Of a DNA stretch of 64,000 bases, positions 1-8,761 are shown piece by piece. The notes under the pieces are model-generated. The model saw only the letters and a list, made by a program, of their open reading frames with translations, ran no database searches and was not told the DNA's origin. Positions within the stretch are counted from its first letter, which is position 1. Each line of letters opens with the position of its first letter. Position numbers and translations under genes: made by a program. The stretch is from Candidatus Rubrivivax defluviihabitans (GTDB taxonomy: Bacteria > Pseudomonadota > Gammaproteobacteria > Burkholderiales > Burkholderiaceae_C): positions 124,001 to 188,000 of the forward strand of contig JADJMW010000005.1 of the NCBI GenBank assembly GCA_016709385.1, written 5' to 3'.

Positions 1-1
1 C

Positions 2-238
2 TACTACTTCGGCGGCGTGTCGCCGGCCGAGGCGGCGCCGGGCCGGCCGGCCTACGACGTGGGCAACGCGTGGTCGCTGGCGCCGAGCCTGATCGCGTCG
101 TGGCGGATCGACCGGCACTGGCTCGCCGGCGTGGTGCTCGCCTACGAACGCTTCTCGTCACCCATCGCCGACAGTCCGCTGATCCAGAAGACGGGGCGCT
201 ACGACGCCCTGGTCGGCCTGGGGTACGTATGGCGATGA
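2..238 (+). CDS. MipA/OmpV family outer membrane protein, C-terminal fragment
   Basis: The window opens inside this gene, so only about the last 78 codons are present; the frame is open from base 2 and ends in TGA at 236-238. The visible part has the pattern of the end of MipA/OmpV barrels: a YYFGG segment, a small extracellular-loop sequence ending in PAYD, an amphipathic strand around LIASWRIDRHW, a YERF..PIADSPLI segment and a final strand ending in GLGYVWR. MipA-type proteins are outer membrane barrels, in some species scaffolds for murein enzymes. The substrate or partner cannot be read from this fragment. It is probably monocistronic, since 348 bases without a gene follow. Confidence 0.7.
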   Translation, partial: YYFGGVSPAEAAPGRPAYDVGNAWSLAPSLIASWRIDRHWLAGVVLAYERFSSPIADSPLIQKTGRYDALVGLGYVWR

Positions 239-586
239 GCGCCCCCGACGGCCGCTTCGAAGGGGGCGCGTTCCTCCCCTGCGGAGGTGGTCACGCAGTG
301 CCGGAAAGGATGTCCAGCCCGACGTCGCGGCGCCGTGACCGCGACGCCCGGCCTCGCGACGGCGCACTATTCCAAAGGCGAGTTCCCACCGGCGCCCAGG
401 CGCGGTACGGTGCAGGGTGGTTCACACCGGAGCGCGTCGTCGCGTTAGACGACCTGGCAGGCGCACGCGCGGCCGGCGCACGACGGCAGCGTCCCGCAGG
501 CACGGGCTCGACGCCGATCGCGGTGCGTCGCCGCCGGCGCTCGTGGCCATCCGACACACCCCGCACCGCTGCACGAGGAACCACCG
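239..586. other. Stretch without a recognisable gene
   Basis: These 348 bases separate the MipA/OmpV fragment from the next gene. Open frames here are shadows: they lack ribosome binding sites and show no protein-like composition. I see no strong hairpin with a T-run and no tRNA. The last bases carry GAGGAA (575-580), the ribosome binding site of the next gene. Confidence 0.5.
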
Positions 587-964
587 ATGAGCAACTTCTG
601 GGATCTTCTCTGGCTGATGTTCTCGGCCTTCATGTTCGTCGCCTACCTGTTCGTGATGTTCCAGGTCGTCGCCGACCTGTTCCGCGACAGTGAGCTCGGC
701 GGATTCAGCAAGGCCTTGTGGATCATCGGCCTGATCCTGCTGCCGTTCCTGACGGCCCTGGTCTACGTCATCGCCCGCGGGTCGGGCATGGCCCGGCGAC
801 AGCAGGCGGCGCTGCAGAAGACGCAGAGCGAGGCCGAGTCCTATATCAGGCAGGTGGCCGGCAAGTCGCCGGCGGACCAGATCGCAGATGCCAAGCGGCT
901 GCTCGACGCCGGCACGATCTCGGCCGACGAGTTCGACCGCCTGAAGGCGAAGGCGCTGGCCTGA
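587..964 (+). CDS. Small membrane protein with PLD-nuclease N-terminal-like segment and SHOCT domain
   Basis: This 125-residue protein has two predicted membrane helices (about residues 5-30 and 42-62), with a GGFSKALWIIGLILLPFL segment typical of the phospholipase D nuclease N-terminal (PLDc_N) family. A charged linker leads to a C-terminal SHOCT motif (about 95-125; ADQIADAKRLLDAGTIS then EFDRLKAKAL). SHOCT is a short oligomerisation domain found at the ends of many unrelated proteins. No catalytic HKD motif is present, so it is not a phospholipase. The ATG at 587 follows GAGGAA at a spacing of six bases. The likely role is a small inner membrane protein of unknown function. Confidence 0.75.
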   Translation: MSNFWDLLWLMFSAFMFVAYLFVMFQVVADLFRDSELGGFSKALWIIGLILLPFLTALVYVIARGSGMARRQQAALQKTQSEAESYIRQVAGKSPADQIADAKRLLDAGTISADEFDRLKAKALA

Positions 965-1047
965 TCCGGTTCGCGCACTCTTCTTCCCATCGCCCGGCCG
1001 ACTGTCGGACCCGGGCATCAACCCCCTGCCCCCTGAAGGAGCTCACC

Positions 1048-1611
1048 ATGTTCAATCCAAGCAGGCCCGCGATCCGATATGCAGCGGCACTGGTGCTGTG
1101 CGCAGCCGGTGCCGCGCTGGCACAGTCGTCGAATGTGAGCTACGGCCGCATCACGGCGGTGACGCAAGGCTCGGCATCGGCGGGCAACGCCCAGACGGGG
1201 GGTGCCGTGGTCGGCGGCGCGCTCGGGCTGATCTCCGGTTCCGGCCAGTCGTCGAGCAACCAGGCGCTGCGCACCATCGGTGGCGCGGCGGCGGGTCGGC
1301 GCGTCGGGGCCATGGCCAGCTCGCGCCCGACGTTCGAGTACACCGTCCTGCTGGGTGGCACCTCGACGATCCGAATCGTGACCGACGAAGCCGGCATGCG
1401 CGTGGGCGACTGTGTCTCCGTGGAGCGCGGTAATTTCAACAATCTGCGACTGGTGGACGACGCACGCTGCGACCGGCCTGCACCGCCGACACCCGCGGCG
1501 GTCAGCGAGGCCAACGCCTGCCAGCAGGCCAAGGAAGCGCTGCTGCGGGCCGATACCGATGCCGATTTCGACCGCGCCGAGCGGCGTGTGCGGCTGCTCT
1601 GCGCGGACTGA
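1048..1611 (+). CDS. Secreted glycine-zipper protein, SlyB-like
   Basis: The 187-residue product starts with a signal peptide (about 1-26, ending ALA before QSSN). A glycine/alanine-rich block follows (about 48-90: GGAVVGGALG, then GGAAAGRRVG), in the manner of the glycine zipper of SlyB-type outer membrane lipoproteins. There is no lipobox cysteine, unlike true SlyB. The second half has paired cysteines (DCVSVERG and DARCD) and a short charged tail. AAGGA at 1036-1040 is a fair ribosome binding site for the ATG at 1048. Glycine-zipper proteins sit in or near the outer membrane and are often stress-linked; the precise function is unknown. Confidence 0.65.
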   Translation: MFNPSRPAIRYAAALVLCAAGAALAQSSNVSYGRITAVTQGSASAGNAQTGGAVVGGALGLISGSGQSSSNQALRTIGGAAAGRRVGAMASSRPTFEYTVLLGGTSTIRIVTDEAGMRVGDCVSVERGNFNNLRLVDDARCDRPAPPTPAAVSEANACQQAKEALLRADTDADFDRAERRVRLLCAD

Positions 1612-1688
1612 TCTACGCGGACTGATGCGGCACGGCAGGCGCCGACTGGCCGGCCGCTGCGCGAGCCCACCACCTGCTGAGCCAACAG

Positions 1689-2501
1689 ATGAAGCTACGA
1701 ACGCTCTTTCTCGTCGGCATGACGCTGCTGGCGATCGCTCTGGCGCTGTTCCTGCCGGCGATGCCGCAGCCGCTGGCCTACCACGACTTCGCCGACAAGC
1801 GCGTGGCCTACGGCATCGAGAACTTTCTCGACGTGGCATCGAACCTGGCGTTCACGCTGGCCGGCCTGGCCGGCCTGGTGCTGGTGCTGCGGCCGCGCAC
1901 CTGCTTCGAGCAGCCGGCCGAGCGCTGGCCTTATCTGGTGTTCGCGATCGGCGTGCTGCTGACCGGCGCGGGCTCTTGTTACTACCACCTGGAGCCCAAT
2001 AACGAGACGCTGTTCTGGGACCGGCTGCCGATGACGATCTCGTTCATGTCCTTGATCGCAGCGCAGATCGTCGACCGCGTCGATGTGCGCGCCGGCCTGC
2101 TGGCCCTGGTGCCGATGCTGCTGGTGGGCGTGGCTTCGGTCGTGTACTGGATCGTCACCGAGCGGCAGGGGCGCGGCAACGTCATGCCCTACGCGGTGCT
2201 GCAGGCCTACTCCGTGATCGTGCTGCTGCAACTGGCGGCCTTGCACCCGTCGCGCTACACGCATGGCAACGCGATCTTTGCGGTCTTCGCCGGCTACGTG
2301 CTGGCCAAGGTCTTCGAGCACTTCGACCGCGAGATCTTCGAGTGGACCGGCGCCGTGAGCGGCCACACGCTCAAGCACGTGGCCGCGGGCGTGGCCGGGC
2401 TGCCGGTCGTCTGGATGCTCTGGCGTCGCGAGCTCGTCGCGCCCGCCGGCGCGCGGCCGGCGCCGGTGCCTGCCGATCTAGACCAAAGGCTAGTTACCTA
2501 G
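1689..2501 (+). CDS. Ceramidase-like (CREST superfamily) integral membrane protein
   Basis: A 270-residue protein with about seven predicted membrane helices. It carries the hallmarks of the alkaline ceramidase / CREST superfamily: a serine and histidine in GAGSCYYHLEPNNETLFWDRLPM (split here only as a motif: S at the start, H and D further on) and a C-terminal HTLKHVAAG with two histidines. In the family these His/Asp residues bind zinc and catalyse amide hydrolysis of lipids. Bacterial members are mostly uncharacterised, and the substrate here is unknown. It starts at the ATG at 1689; the stop codon TAG (2499-2501) lies within a cluster of CTAG repeats that may be the operator of the next gene. 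Confidence 0.75.
   Translation: MKLRTLFLVGMTLLAIALALFLPAMPQPLAYHDFADKRVAYGIENFLDVASNLAFTLAGLAGLVLVLRPRTCFEQPAERWPYLVFAIGVLLTGAGSCYYHLEPNNETLFWDRLPMTISFMSLIAAQIVDRVDVRAGLLALVPMLLVGVASVVYWIVTERQGRGNVMPYAVLQAYSVIVLLQLAALHPSRYTHGNAIFAVFAGYVLAKVFEHFDREIFEWTGAVSGHTLKHVAAGVAGLPVVWMLWRRELVAPAGARPAPVPADLDQRLVT
2478..2501. promoter_or_regulatory. Triple CTAG element upstream of fadL, possible operator
   Basis: CTAG occurs three times in 24 bases, at 2478-2481, 2490-2493 and 2498-2501. The first two form an imperfect palindrome (CTAGaCC, two bases, GGcTAG). CTAG is normally rare in such genomes. The cluster overlaps the last codons of the upstream gene and lies about 160 bases before the FadL-type gene. 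A TATAAA-like stretch follows at about 2517-2522. A dimeric regulator site is my inference. Confidence 0.35.
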
Positions 2502-2662
2502 GCGGGAAGGCTTGTCTATAAACGCTGCACGGTCCACGCGCCTGAACGCGAACGATCGGACGGCGTGACGGTGCGAAGAGACTTGCCGGTGCGGCTTGCC
2601 GCCTGCCGGCCCTTTCCCAGCGAGGTCCGCCAAGGGCTTCTGACCATGGAGCCCAGGAAGCG

Positions 2663-3961
2663 ATGACAGTCATTGACTCGACCCGGACAAGGGTGGCCGC
2701 AGCGCTGGGGGTTGCAGCGCTCGCGTGCAACAGCGCCAGTGCCGGCGGCATCAGTCTGTACGAGGTTGGCACGCCGGATGTCGGCCTGGCCGCGGCGGGT
2801 TACGCGGCCCGGGCGCAAGACGCAGCGACGGTGCTGACCAATCCTGCCGGCATGGTGCGCCTGGACGGCGACCAGTTCATGCTCGGCGCGCAGCTGCTCC
2901 ATGCCGACCTGCGCTTTTCGATCGAGCCGGGCACCTCGCCGGCGCTGGGCAGCGGCGATGGCGGCAATCCGGTCGGCTGGTTTCCGGGCGGTGGCCTGTT
3001 CTATACGCACAGCCTGTCGCCCGACCTCAAGCTCGGCCTGGCCATCACCGGCAACTTCGGCTCGGCAGTGAAATACGACGCCGGCTGGGTCGGCCGCTAC
3101 CGTGCGCAGGAGGGCACCCTGCTCGGCGTGTCGGTGCTGCCGTCGATTGCGACGCGCATCGACAAGAACCTGTCGCTGGGTGCGAGCCTGAACGTCATGT
3201 ACGGCACGCTCGAAAACACCGTGGCGGTGAACAACATCGTCGGCACCGATGGCAGCCTGTCGCTCGAGGACACCACCTGGGGCGTCGGTGTCAACCTGGG
3301 GCTGCTGTACGAAGTCGACCGCGGCACGCGCTTCGGCATCACCTACACCTCGCCCGTCAAGCTCGACTTCGACGCGCAACCGCAGTGGAGCGATCTGGCG
3401 CCCGGATTGCAGGCCTTGCTGGCGTCGCGCGGGCTGCTCGATGCCCGAACCGACCTCGGCGTCACCGTGCCGCAGGGGGTGAACGCGAGCCTGTACCACG
3501 AGATCGACCCGCGCTGGGCCGTGCTGAGCAGCGTGGGCTGGCAGCAATGGTCCAAGTTCGGCGAGGTGGAGGTCGGCATCGACTCGAACAACCCCGTCGG
3601 GCTGAGCACCGCGCTGAATTTCAAGGACACCTGGCATGTCTCCGGCGGGGCACAGTACAAGTGGTCCGACGCCTGGCTGCTCAATGCCGGCATCGCCTAC
3701 GACTCGGGGTTCCAGAGCGACGGGAGCATTTCCCTGGCCCTGCCGGCGAATGCCGCCTGGCGCTTCGGCATCGGCGGCCAGAGGGAAGAGTCGAGCGCCT
3801 TCAACTGGGGCTGGAGCCTGTCCTACACGACCCAGGGCACCCTGCGCAGCAACGTCACCGGCAACGTGCCGGTCGCGTTGGGCGGGCGCGGCGACGTGGT
3901 GGGTTCGTTCGACGATGTCCGCATCATCTTCCTGGCCGTCAACTTCAACTGGAGACCGTGA
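2663..3961 (+). CDS. FadL/OmpP1 family outer membrane transporter
   Basis: A 432-residue protein with a signal peptide (cleavage near ASAGG at residues 27-29) and the FadL signature right after it: GISLYEVG, then AGYAARAQDAATVLTNPAGM. FadL proteins are 14-stranded barrels with a hatch domain that move long-chain fatty acids or other hydrophobic compounds across the outer membrane. The rest shows alternating amphipathic strands ending in FNWRP, so the protein looks complete. AGGAAG lies just before the ATG at 2663. Its stop codon overlaps the GTG of the next barrel gene, so the two are probably co-translated. The actual ligand cannot be told; aromatic hydrocarbons are possible as well as lipids. 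Confidence 0.85.
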   Translation: MTVIDSTRTRVAAALGVAALACNSASAGGISLYEVGTPDVGLAAAGYAARAQDAATVLTNPAGMVRLDGDQFMLGAQLLHADLRFSIEPGTSPALGSGDGGNPVGWFPGGGLFYTHSLSPDLKLGLAITGNFGSAVKYDAGWVGRYRAQEGTLLGVSVLPSIATRIDKNLSLGASLNVMYGTLENTVAVNNIVGTDGSLSLEDTTWGVGVNLGLLYEVDRGTRFGITYTSPVKLDFDAQPQWSDLAPGLQALLASRGLLDARTDLGVTVPQGVNASLYHEIDPRWAVLSSVGWQQWSKFGEVEVGIDSNNPVGLSTALNFKDTWHVSGGAQYKWSDAWLLNAGIAYDSGFQSDGSISLALPANAAWRFGIGGQREESSAFNWGWSLSYTTQGTLRSNVTGNVPVALGGRGDVVGSFDDVRIIFLAVNFNWRP

Positions 3962-4794
3962 TCGACCCCACACGACCGGACCACGGCCGCAAACCTCTGC
4001 GGACCTTCTGCCTCACGACGTTCGCCGTGGCGGCGAGCCTGACCACGTCGGCCCGCGCCGAGACGGAAGAGCAACTCGCCATGCAGCTCTCCAACCCGGT
4101 GGCGGCACTCATCAGCGTACCCTTCCAGCTCAACGTCGAGCGCAATATCGGCCCGGCCAGGGACGGCACGCGCACGCTGCTCAATGTCCAGCCGGTCGTG
4201 CCGTTCAGCCTGAATGCCGAATGGAACATCATCTCGCGCACCATCGTGCCCGTGGTCTGGCAGGACGACATCTTTCCCGGTGCGGGCAGCCAGTCCGGTG
4301 TCGGCGATATCGTGCAAAGCGTCTTCTTCTCGCCCAAGGCGCCCACGGCGGGCGGCTTGATCTGGGGCGCGGGTCCGGTATTTCTCGTTCCCACCGGCAG
4401 CAACGACCTGCTGACCACGGGGCAGTGGGGCGCCGGCCCGACCGGCGTCGTGATCCGGCAGCAAGGCCCATGGACGATAGGCGCGCTGGCCAACCATATC
4501 TGGTCGTTTGCCGGCGACAGCAGCCGCGCCGATGTCGACCTGACGTTCTTGCAGCCGTTCGTGACCTACACCACGCGCACCGCAACGACGTTTTCGCTGA
4601 ACTCGGAGAGTACCTATGACTGGGAGGGCCGGCAATGGACGGTGCCGATCAATGCCGGTGTCTCGCAAATCCTGCGCTTCGGAGGCCAACTGGTTCAGGT
4701 GGGTGCCATCGCACGCTACTGGGCCGACGGCCCGCAGCAGGCCCCGCACGGCTGGGGCCTGCGCTTCACCTTCACGCTGCTCTTTCCTCGTTGA
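3958..4794 (+). CDS. Putative outer membrane beta-barrel protein
   Basis: A GTG start at 3958 overlaps the fadL stop (GTGA), which suggests translational coupling. The 278-residue product has a short N-terminal extension, a signal peptide (about 15-36, ending ARA before ETEEQLA), and then repeated amphipathic strands: NVQPVVPFSLNAEWNIISRT, GVGDIVQSVFFSP, WGAGPVFLVPTGS, and a terminal LRFTFTLLFPR. This is the pattern of uncharacterised barrels sometimes annotated as transporters or neuromedin-U-like. No enzymatic motif is seen. Coupling to FadL suggests a second outer membrane component for the same compound, which is inference. Confidence 0.7.
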   Translation: MIDPTRPDHGRKPLRTFCLTTFAVAASLTTSARAETEEQLAMQLSNPVAALISVPFQLNVERNIGPARDGTRTLLNVQPVVPFSLNAEWNIISRTIVPVVWQDDIFPGAGSQSGVGDIVQSVFFSPKAPTAGGLIWGAGPVFLVPTGSNDLLTTGQWGAGPTGVVIRQQGPWTIGALANHIWSFAGDSSRADVDLTFLQPFVTYTTRTATTFSLNSESTYDWEGRQWTVPINAGVSQILRFGGQLVQVGAIARYWADGPQQAPHGWGLRFTFTLLFPR

Positions 4795-4839
4795 ACGGCC
4801 CGGTCGATCCGCCCCCCGATGCACTCGCCGGAGAGCTCC

Positions 4840-5973
4840 ATGAGAACCTTGTCTTTGCACGCGTTCGTGCTCGCGCTGGCGCTGGCCTTGACGGCCTGCA
4901 TGCCGCGCCAGGCCGCTGAAGGCGCATCCGTGGCCGCCGACCCCGCCCACAACAGCCGCAACAGCCTGGACTGGGCCGGCACCTACGAAGGTGTCCTGCC
5001 CTGCGCCGACTGCCCCGGCATCCGGACGCGGCTCACACTGAACCGCGACGAAAGCTACGAACTCAGCACGCTGACCCTCGACCGCGACACGGCGCCGCGC
5101 GTCGTGCGGGGGCGCTTCAGCTGGCAGCCGAGCGGCAATGCGATCACGCTCGAAAGCCAGCACGGGGGGCAGCAGTTCGTGGTGGGCGAAGGCAGGGTCG
5201 CGCTGCTTGCGCCCGGCGCTGCGCCGTCGTGGCCGCAGCCTGAGCAGCGTGTGCTCCAACGCGTTGCAGCGGCGCCCGAGGCCGGCGTGCAACGCACGCT
5301 CGAATCGCATCGCTGGACGCTCACCTCGGCCACCGGCAGCCAGGGCCAGCGCATCGACGGCCTGCCGGCCGGCACCGTGCGACCCGTCGTCTTCGGCTTT
5401 GCCGAAGGCCGCCTGAACATCGAAGGCGGCTGCAACCGCATCTTCGGCGGCTACCGGATCGACGGCGACGATCGTCTCGTGCTGGGCCGCATGGCCTCGA
5501 CGATGATGGCTTGCGAGCCGGCGGCGATGAAGGTCGACGCGACGCTGTCGGACCTGCTGGCCGAGCCGGCGAAGATCGAACTCGTGCCCGGCGCCGATCC
5601 CGTGCTGAGGCTGGTCACGGCCAGCCAGGCCAAGCTGTCCTTCCTGGGCCGCATGACCCCCGAGGCACGTTACGGCGCGCCGACGCGCATCTTCCTCGAA
5701 GTCGCCGCGCAGACCGTGGCTTGCACCCACCCGGCCCGCGGCGCGAGCAATTGCTTGCAGGTGCGCGAGCGGCGTTTCGACGCACAAGGCCTGGCCGTCG
5801 GCACGCCGGGGGCGTGGCAGCCCTTCTTCGAACCCATCGAGGGCTACACGCACCAGCCCGGCGTGCGCAACGTGCTGCGACTGAAGCGCTTCGACCGCGG
5901 TGCGTCGGCCGGCCAATCGCCGTTCGTCTACGTGCTCGACCTGGTCGTCGAATCCGAAGCGGTGGCGCGGTAG
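4840..5973 (+). CDS. Lipoprotein with NlpE-like, META and DUF4377 domains
   Basis: The start at 4840 (not 4819) puts a clean lipoprotein signal at the N-terminus with lipobox LTAC. An NlpE-like domain follows (about residues 42-110): GTYEGVLPCADCPGI with the CxxC pair typical of the copper-homeostasis/stress lipoprotein NlpE. A META domain comes next (about 150-265; LESHRWTL, GGCNRIFGGYRI, MMACEPAAM), then a C-terminal DUF4377 domain (about 275-370; QTVACTHPARG, NCLQVRERRF, EGYTHQPGV). The mature protein is about 350 residues. NlpE signals surface stress through Cpx in enterobacteria; META domains occur in heat-shock and adhesion proteins. No two-component genes lie next to it. Confidence 0.8.
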   Translation: MRTLSLHAFVLALALALTACMPRQAAEGASVAADPAHNSRNSLDWAGTYEGVLPCADCPGIRTRLTLNRDESYELSTLTLDRDTAPRVVRGRFSWQPSGNAITLESQHGGQQFVVGEGRVALLAPGAAPSWPQPEQRVLQRVAAAPEAGVQRTLESHRWTLTSATGSQGQRIDGLPAGTVRPVVFGFAEGRLNIEGGCNRIFGGYRIDGDDRLVLGRMASTMMACEPAAMKVDATLSDLLAEPAKIELVPGADPVLRLVTASQAKLSFLGRMTPEARYGAPTRIFLEVAAQTVACTHPARGASNCLQVRERRFDAQGLAVGTPGAWQPFFEPIEGYTHQPGVRNVLRLKRFDRGASAGQSPFVYVLDLVVESEAVAR

Positions 5974-6186
5974 ACGCTTGATCGGCAGGGGCTCTCTGAC
6001 CGGACGGTGCTGGAACTTCAGGCTGCGCTGGACCGGCGCCTGTCGATGGCACTGGCGGGGCGTTGATGGCGGTCAAGCCAGACCGCGACGCGGGCCGTAG
6101 CATGCCCAAGCCCGGACCGGATTCGTACGCCACCGTGAGATCTGCGGGCCTGGGACACATCACCGGCACAACGACAACACGATGAC

Positions 6187-7329
6187 ATGAAGGCGGTCTG
6201 GAAACGAAGGGTGTGGACCGCACTGCTGGCGCTGTGCCTGGGCGGTGCGGGTCCCGCCGCCGCGCAAGGGTGGCGCGATCGCTTCGTCGACGAGCAGGAT
6301 GGCCGCATCGACTTGTCCAACCACCTGTTGCAGCACCGCGGCGCCTTGCCGGTGCCGATCATCATCACCGAGCCCGCGGTGGGCGCGGGTGCCGGCGCCG
6401 CCCTGCTCTATTTCAGCGAATCGATCGCCGGCGCGCGCGAGAAGAGCCAGGCGCGCGGCGAACGCCTGAGCGTGCCCGACATCGGTGGCCTGGCCGCCTT
6501 CAAGACGTCCAATGGCAGCCAGGGCGTGGCAGGTGGCTATTTCGGCACGCTGCAGGGTGACCGCTTCCGCTACCTGGCCGGCGCTGCCAACGTGCAGCTG
6601 AACCTCGACTACTACGGCCTGCGCGGCACGCCGCACCGCTTCGCCCTGGACGCACCCGCGCTGCTGGCCCAGGGGCTGGCGCGCTTGGGCGAGAGCGACT
6701 GGCTGCTGGGCGCACGCTACGTCTATCTCGGCACCACGGCCCGCTTCGAACGCGACCTGCCCGGCGAGATTTCGCTGCCTGAACTCGAGTCGCGCATCGG
6801 CCGCGTCTCGCTGGTCCTGGACCACGACTCGCGCGACAACATCTTCACGCCCTCGCAGGGCACTTATGTCGAGATCGACATCGGTGCGGCGCGGCCGCGG
6901 CTGGGCGGCAACACCAGTTTCGACAGCATCTTTGCCCGCGCCTTCCACTACCGGCCGCTGGGCAGTTCGGCCGTCATCGGGTTTCGCGGCGACGGCAAGT
7001 TCACGCGCGGCGAGGTGCCGTTCTACGCGCTGCCCTTCATCATGCTGCGCGGCGTGCCGGCCTTGCGCTACCAGGGCCAGCACGCGGTGGTGGCCGAAAG
7101 CGAGTTGCGCTACGGAATCGACGAGCGCTGGAGCCTGGTGGGCTTCGCCGGCGCCGGCAAGGCCTACGGCAACGCCGTGCCCTTCGCCGACGCCGAGGCC
7201 GTGACTGCCGGCGGTGTCGGCGTGCGCTACTTCATTGCGCGCAAGCTGGGCATGCACATCGGCGTCGACGTGGCACGCGGCCCGGAGGACACCGTGGTCT
7301 ACCTGCAGGTGGGCAGCGCCTGGAACTAG
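6187..7329 (+). CDS. BamA/TamA-type (Omp85 superfamily) barrel protein without POTRA domains
   Basis: The 380-residue protein has a signal peptide (about 1-28) and then goes almost directly into a barrel similar to the bacterial surface antigen (D15) domain: ELESRIGRVSLVLDHDSRDNIFTPSQGTY is reduced here to its key DHDSRDNxxxPSxG motif, and later FIMLRGVPALRY and AESELRYGI match the conserved strands of Omp85 proteins. It is too short to hold POTRA repeats before the barrel, unlike BamA or TamA. Such short forms are common and of unknown role; some are fused or linked to lipases. It stands alone between a 214-base gap and a convergent gene. Confidence 0.8.
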   Translation: MKAVWKRRVWTALLALCLGGAGPAAAQGWRDRFVDEQDGRIDLSNHLLQHRGALPVPIIITEPAVGAGAGAALLYFSESIAGAREKSQARGERLSVPDIGGLAAFKTSNGSQGVAGGYFGTLQGDRFRYLAGAANVQLNLDYYGLRGTPHRFALDAPALLAQGLARLGESDWLLGARYVYLGTTARFERDLPGEISLPELESRIGRVSLVLDHDSRDNIFTPSQGTYVEIDIGAARPRLGGNTSFDSIFARAFHYRPLGSSAVIGFRGDGKFTRGEVPFYALPFIMLRGVPALRYQGQHAVVAESELRYGIDERWSLVGFAGAGKAYGNAVPFADAEAVTAGGVGVRYFIARKLGMHIGVDVARGPEDTVVYLQVGSAWN

Positions 7330-7345
7330 CCACACACGGCACTTG

Positions 7346-8719
7346 TCACGTGCCGAAGCGTTCGTCGATCCTGCGCGCGCGGTAGTCGAAGATGCGCTCC
7401 ACCCACGAACCCACCAGGCGGCCGCCTGCCACGCTGCCCAGCCAGCCAGCGGGCAGCCGGTAGCGCACCGTGTCGCGCATGACCGTGCCGCCACCCAGCG
7501 GCTCGAAGTCGTGCGTGTGGTGCCACAGCGCATAGGGCCCGCTCGCCTGCAGGTCGACGAAGCGGCGCGGCGGGTCCCAGACGTCGATGCGCGTGCGCCA
7601 GGCGAGCGGCACGCCGTTGAGCTTGAGCTTGTAGTCGATGAGCGTGCCGGCGCCGATCTCGGGCGTGGACGAGCCGAGCACCTGGAAGCCCAGGAACGGC
7701 GGCGTGATCTCTTCAAGGTTGTGCGCGTCGCAGAAGAAGGGCCACAAGGCCTGCGGGGTGTGCGGCAACCACTGTTCCCAGCGGCGCTCCCAGACGCCGC
7801 CGCGCAGTGGCCTCAGCAGGTCGTCCAACGCGGCATCCAGCGTGGCGAAACGGAATTCGAATCCCGAGGCCAGCGTGGCCGCCGGCTCCAGCCGCGTGCT
7901 GCCGAGCACGATGGCGGCGCGCTCGCCGAACAGCGCCTGGACGGCCAGGGGCGGGGCGGCCAGATTCTCGAAGACACCCAGAGCCCGGCACAGCGAGGCC
8001 GTGAACTCGCGGTTCCTCGCCGGCTGAGGCGCCACGCCTTCGAGCACACCCGTGGCCTGCGAGTCCAGCGCATGCAGGAACAGGCGGACGATATCGTCGA
8101 CGTGGATCCAGCTCATCCACTGCCGGCCGCTGCCCAGCCGCCCCGCGGCCGAAACGCGGAACAGCGGCAGCATCTCGGCCAGCGCACCGCCCTCGCGCGC
8201 CAGCACGATGCCGGTGCGCACGACCGGCACGCGCACGTCGGGCCGGCGTTGGCGCAGCGGCAGCAGTTCGGCCTCCCAGGCTTCGACCACGTCGGGCAGG
8301 AAGCCGACGCCCTGCGTGCTGGCCGCAGTGAGGCGTTCGTCGCCGCGCTCGCCGAAGAAACCGCTGGCCGACCCCTGCACGAATGCCTTCACACCCGCAC
8401 CATGCGCCAACACCGCGCGCACCAGATGCCGCGTGCCGAGCACACGCGAGTCGCGTATCAAGGCCTTCTTGCCCGCGCTCCAGCGTGCATCGGCCACCGG
8501 CTCGCCCGCCAGGTGCACCACGGCGTCGACCCCTTCGAGCGCGGCCGCCGGCACCTCGCGCATGTGCTCCCAGGCGTGGCAGACGGCGGGAAACGGCAGC
8601 CGGCGCCGCGCCGACTGCATGTCGCGCACCAGGCACACGAGCGTGTCGCCACGCGCGGCCAGGCGCTGGCCCAGTTCGCGGCCGATCAGGCCGGTGGCAC
8701 CGGTCAGCAGGACGCGCAA
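7346..8719 (-). CDS. TIGR01777-type NAD(P) epimerase fused to SRPBCC lipid/ligand-binding domain
   Basis: The 457-residue product begins with a Rossmann motif (MRVLLTGATGLIGREL) and has the YfcH-like epimerase pattern: VVHLAGEPVADARW, RVLGTRHLVRAV, SASGFFGERGDE, and the C-terminal DUF1731 element ERAAIVLGSTRLEP. YfcH-type proteins are about 300 residues; here about 150 more follow, forming an SRPBCC (START-like) fold: EQWLPHTPQALWPFFCDAHN, TPPFLGFQVL, RRFVDLQASGPYALWHHTHDF. The fusion is shared with some relatives. The substrate is unknown. The gene is convergent with the Omp85 gene, with only 16 bases between stops. Confidence 0.8.
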   Translation of the reverse strand: MRVLLTGATGLIGRELGQRLAARGDTLVCLVRDMQSARRRLPFPAVCHAWEHMREVPAAALEGVDAVVHLAGEPVADARWSAGKKALIRDSRVLGTRHLVRAVLAHGAGVKAFVQGSASGFFGERGDERLTAASTQGVGFLPDVVEAWEAELLPLRQRRPDVRVPVVRTGIVLAREGGALAEMLPLFRVSAAGRLGSGRQWMSWIHVDDIVRLFLHALDSQATGVLEGVAPQPARNREFTASLCRALGVFENLAAPPLAVQALFGERAAIVLGSTRLEPAATLASGFEFRFATLDAALDDLLRPLRGGVWERRWEQWLPHTPQALWPFFCDAHNLEEITPPFLGFQVLGSSTPEIGAGTLIDYKLKLNGVPLAWRTRIDVWDPPRRFVDLQASGPYALWHHTHDFEPLGGGTVMRDTVRYRLPAGWLGSVAGGRLVGSWVERIFDYRARRIDERFGT

Positions 8720-8761
8720 GCCGAGCGCTCGTGCAGGAAGCGGTGAAGCCGGTGTCGCGCC

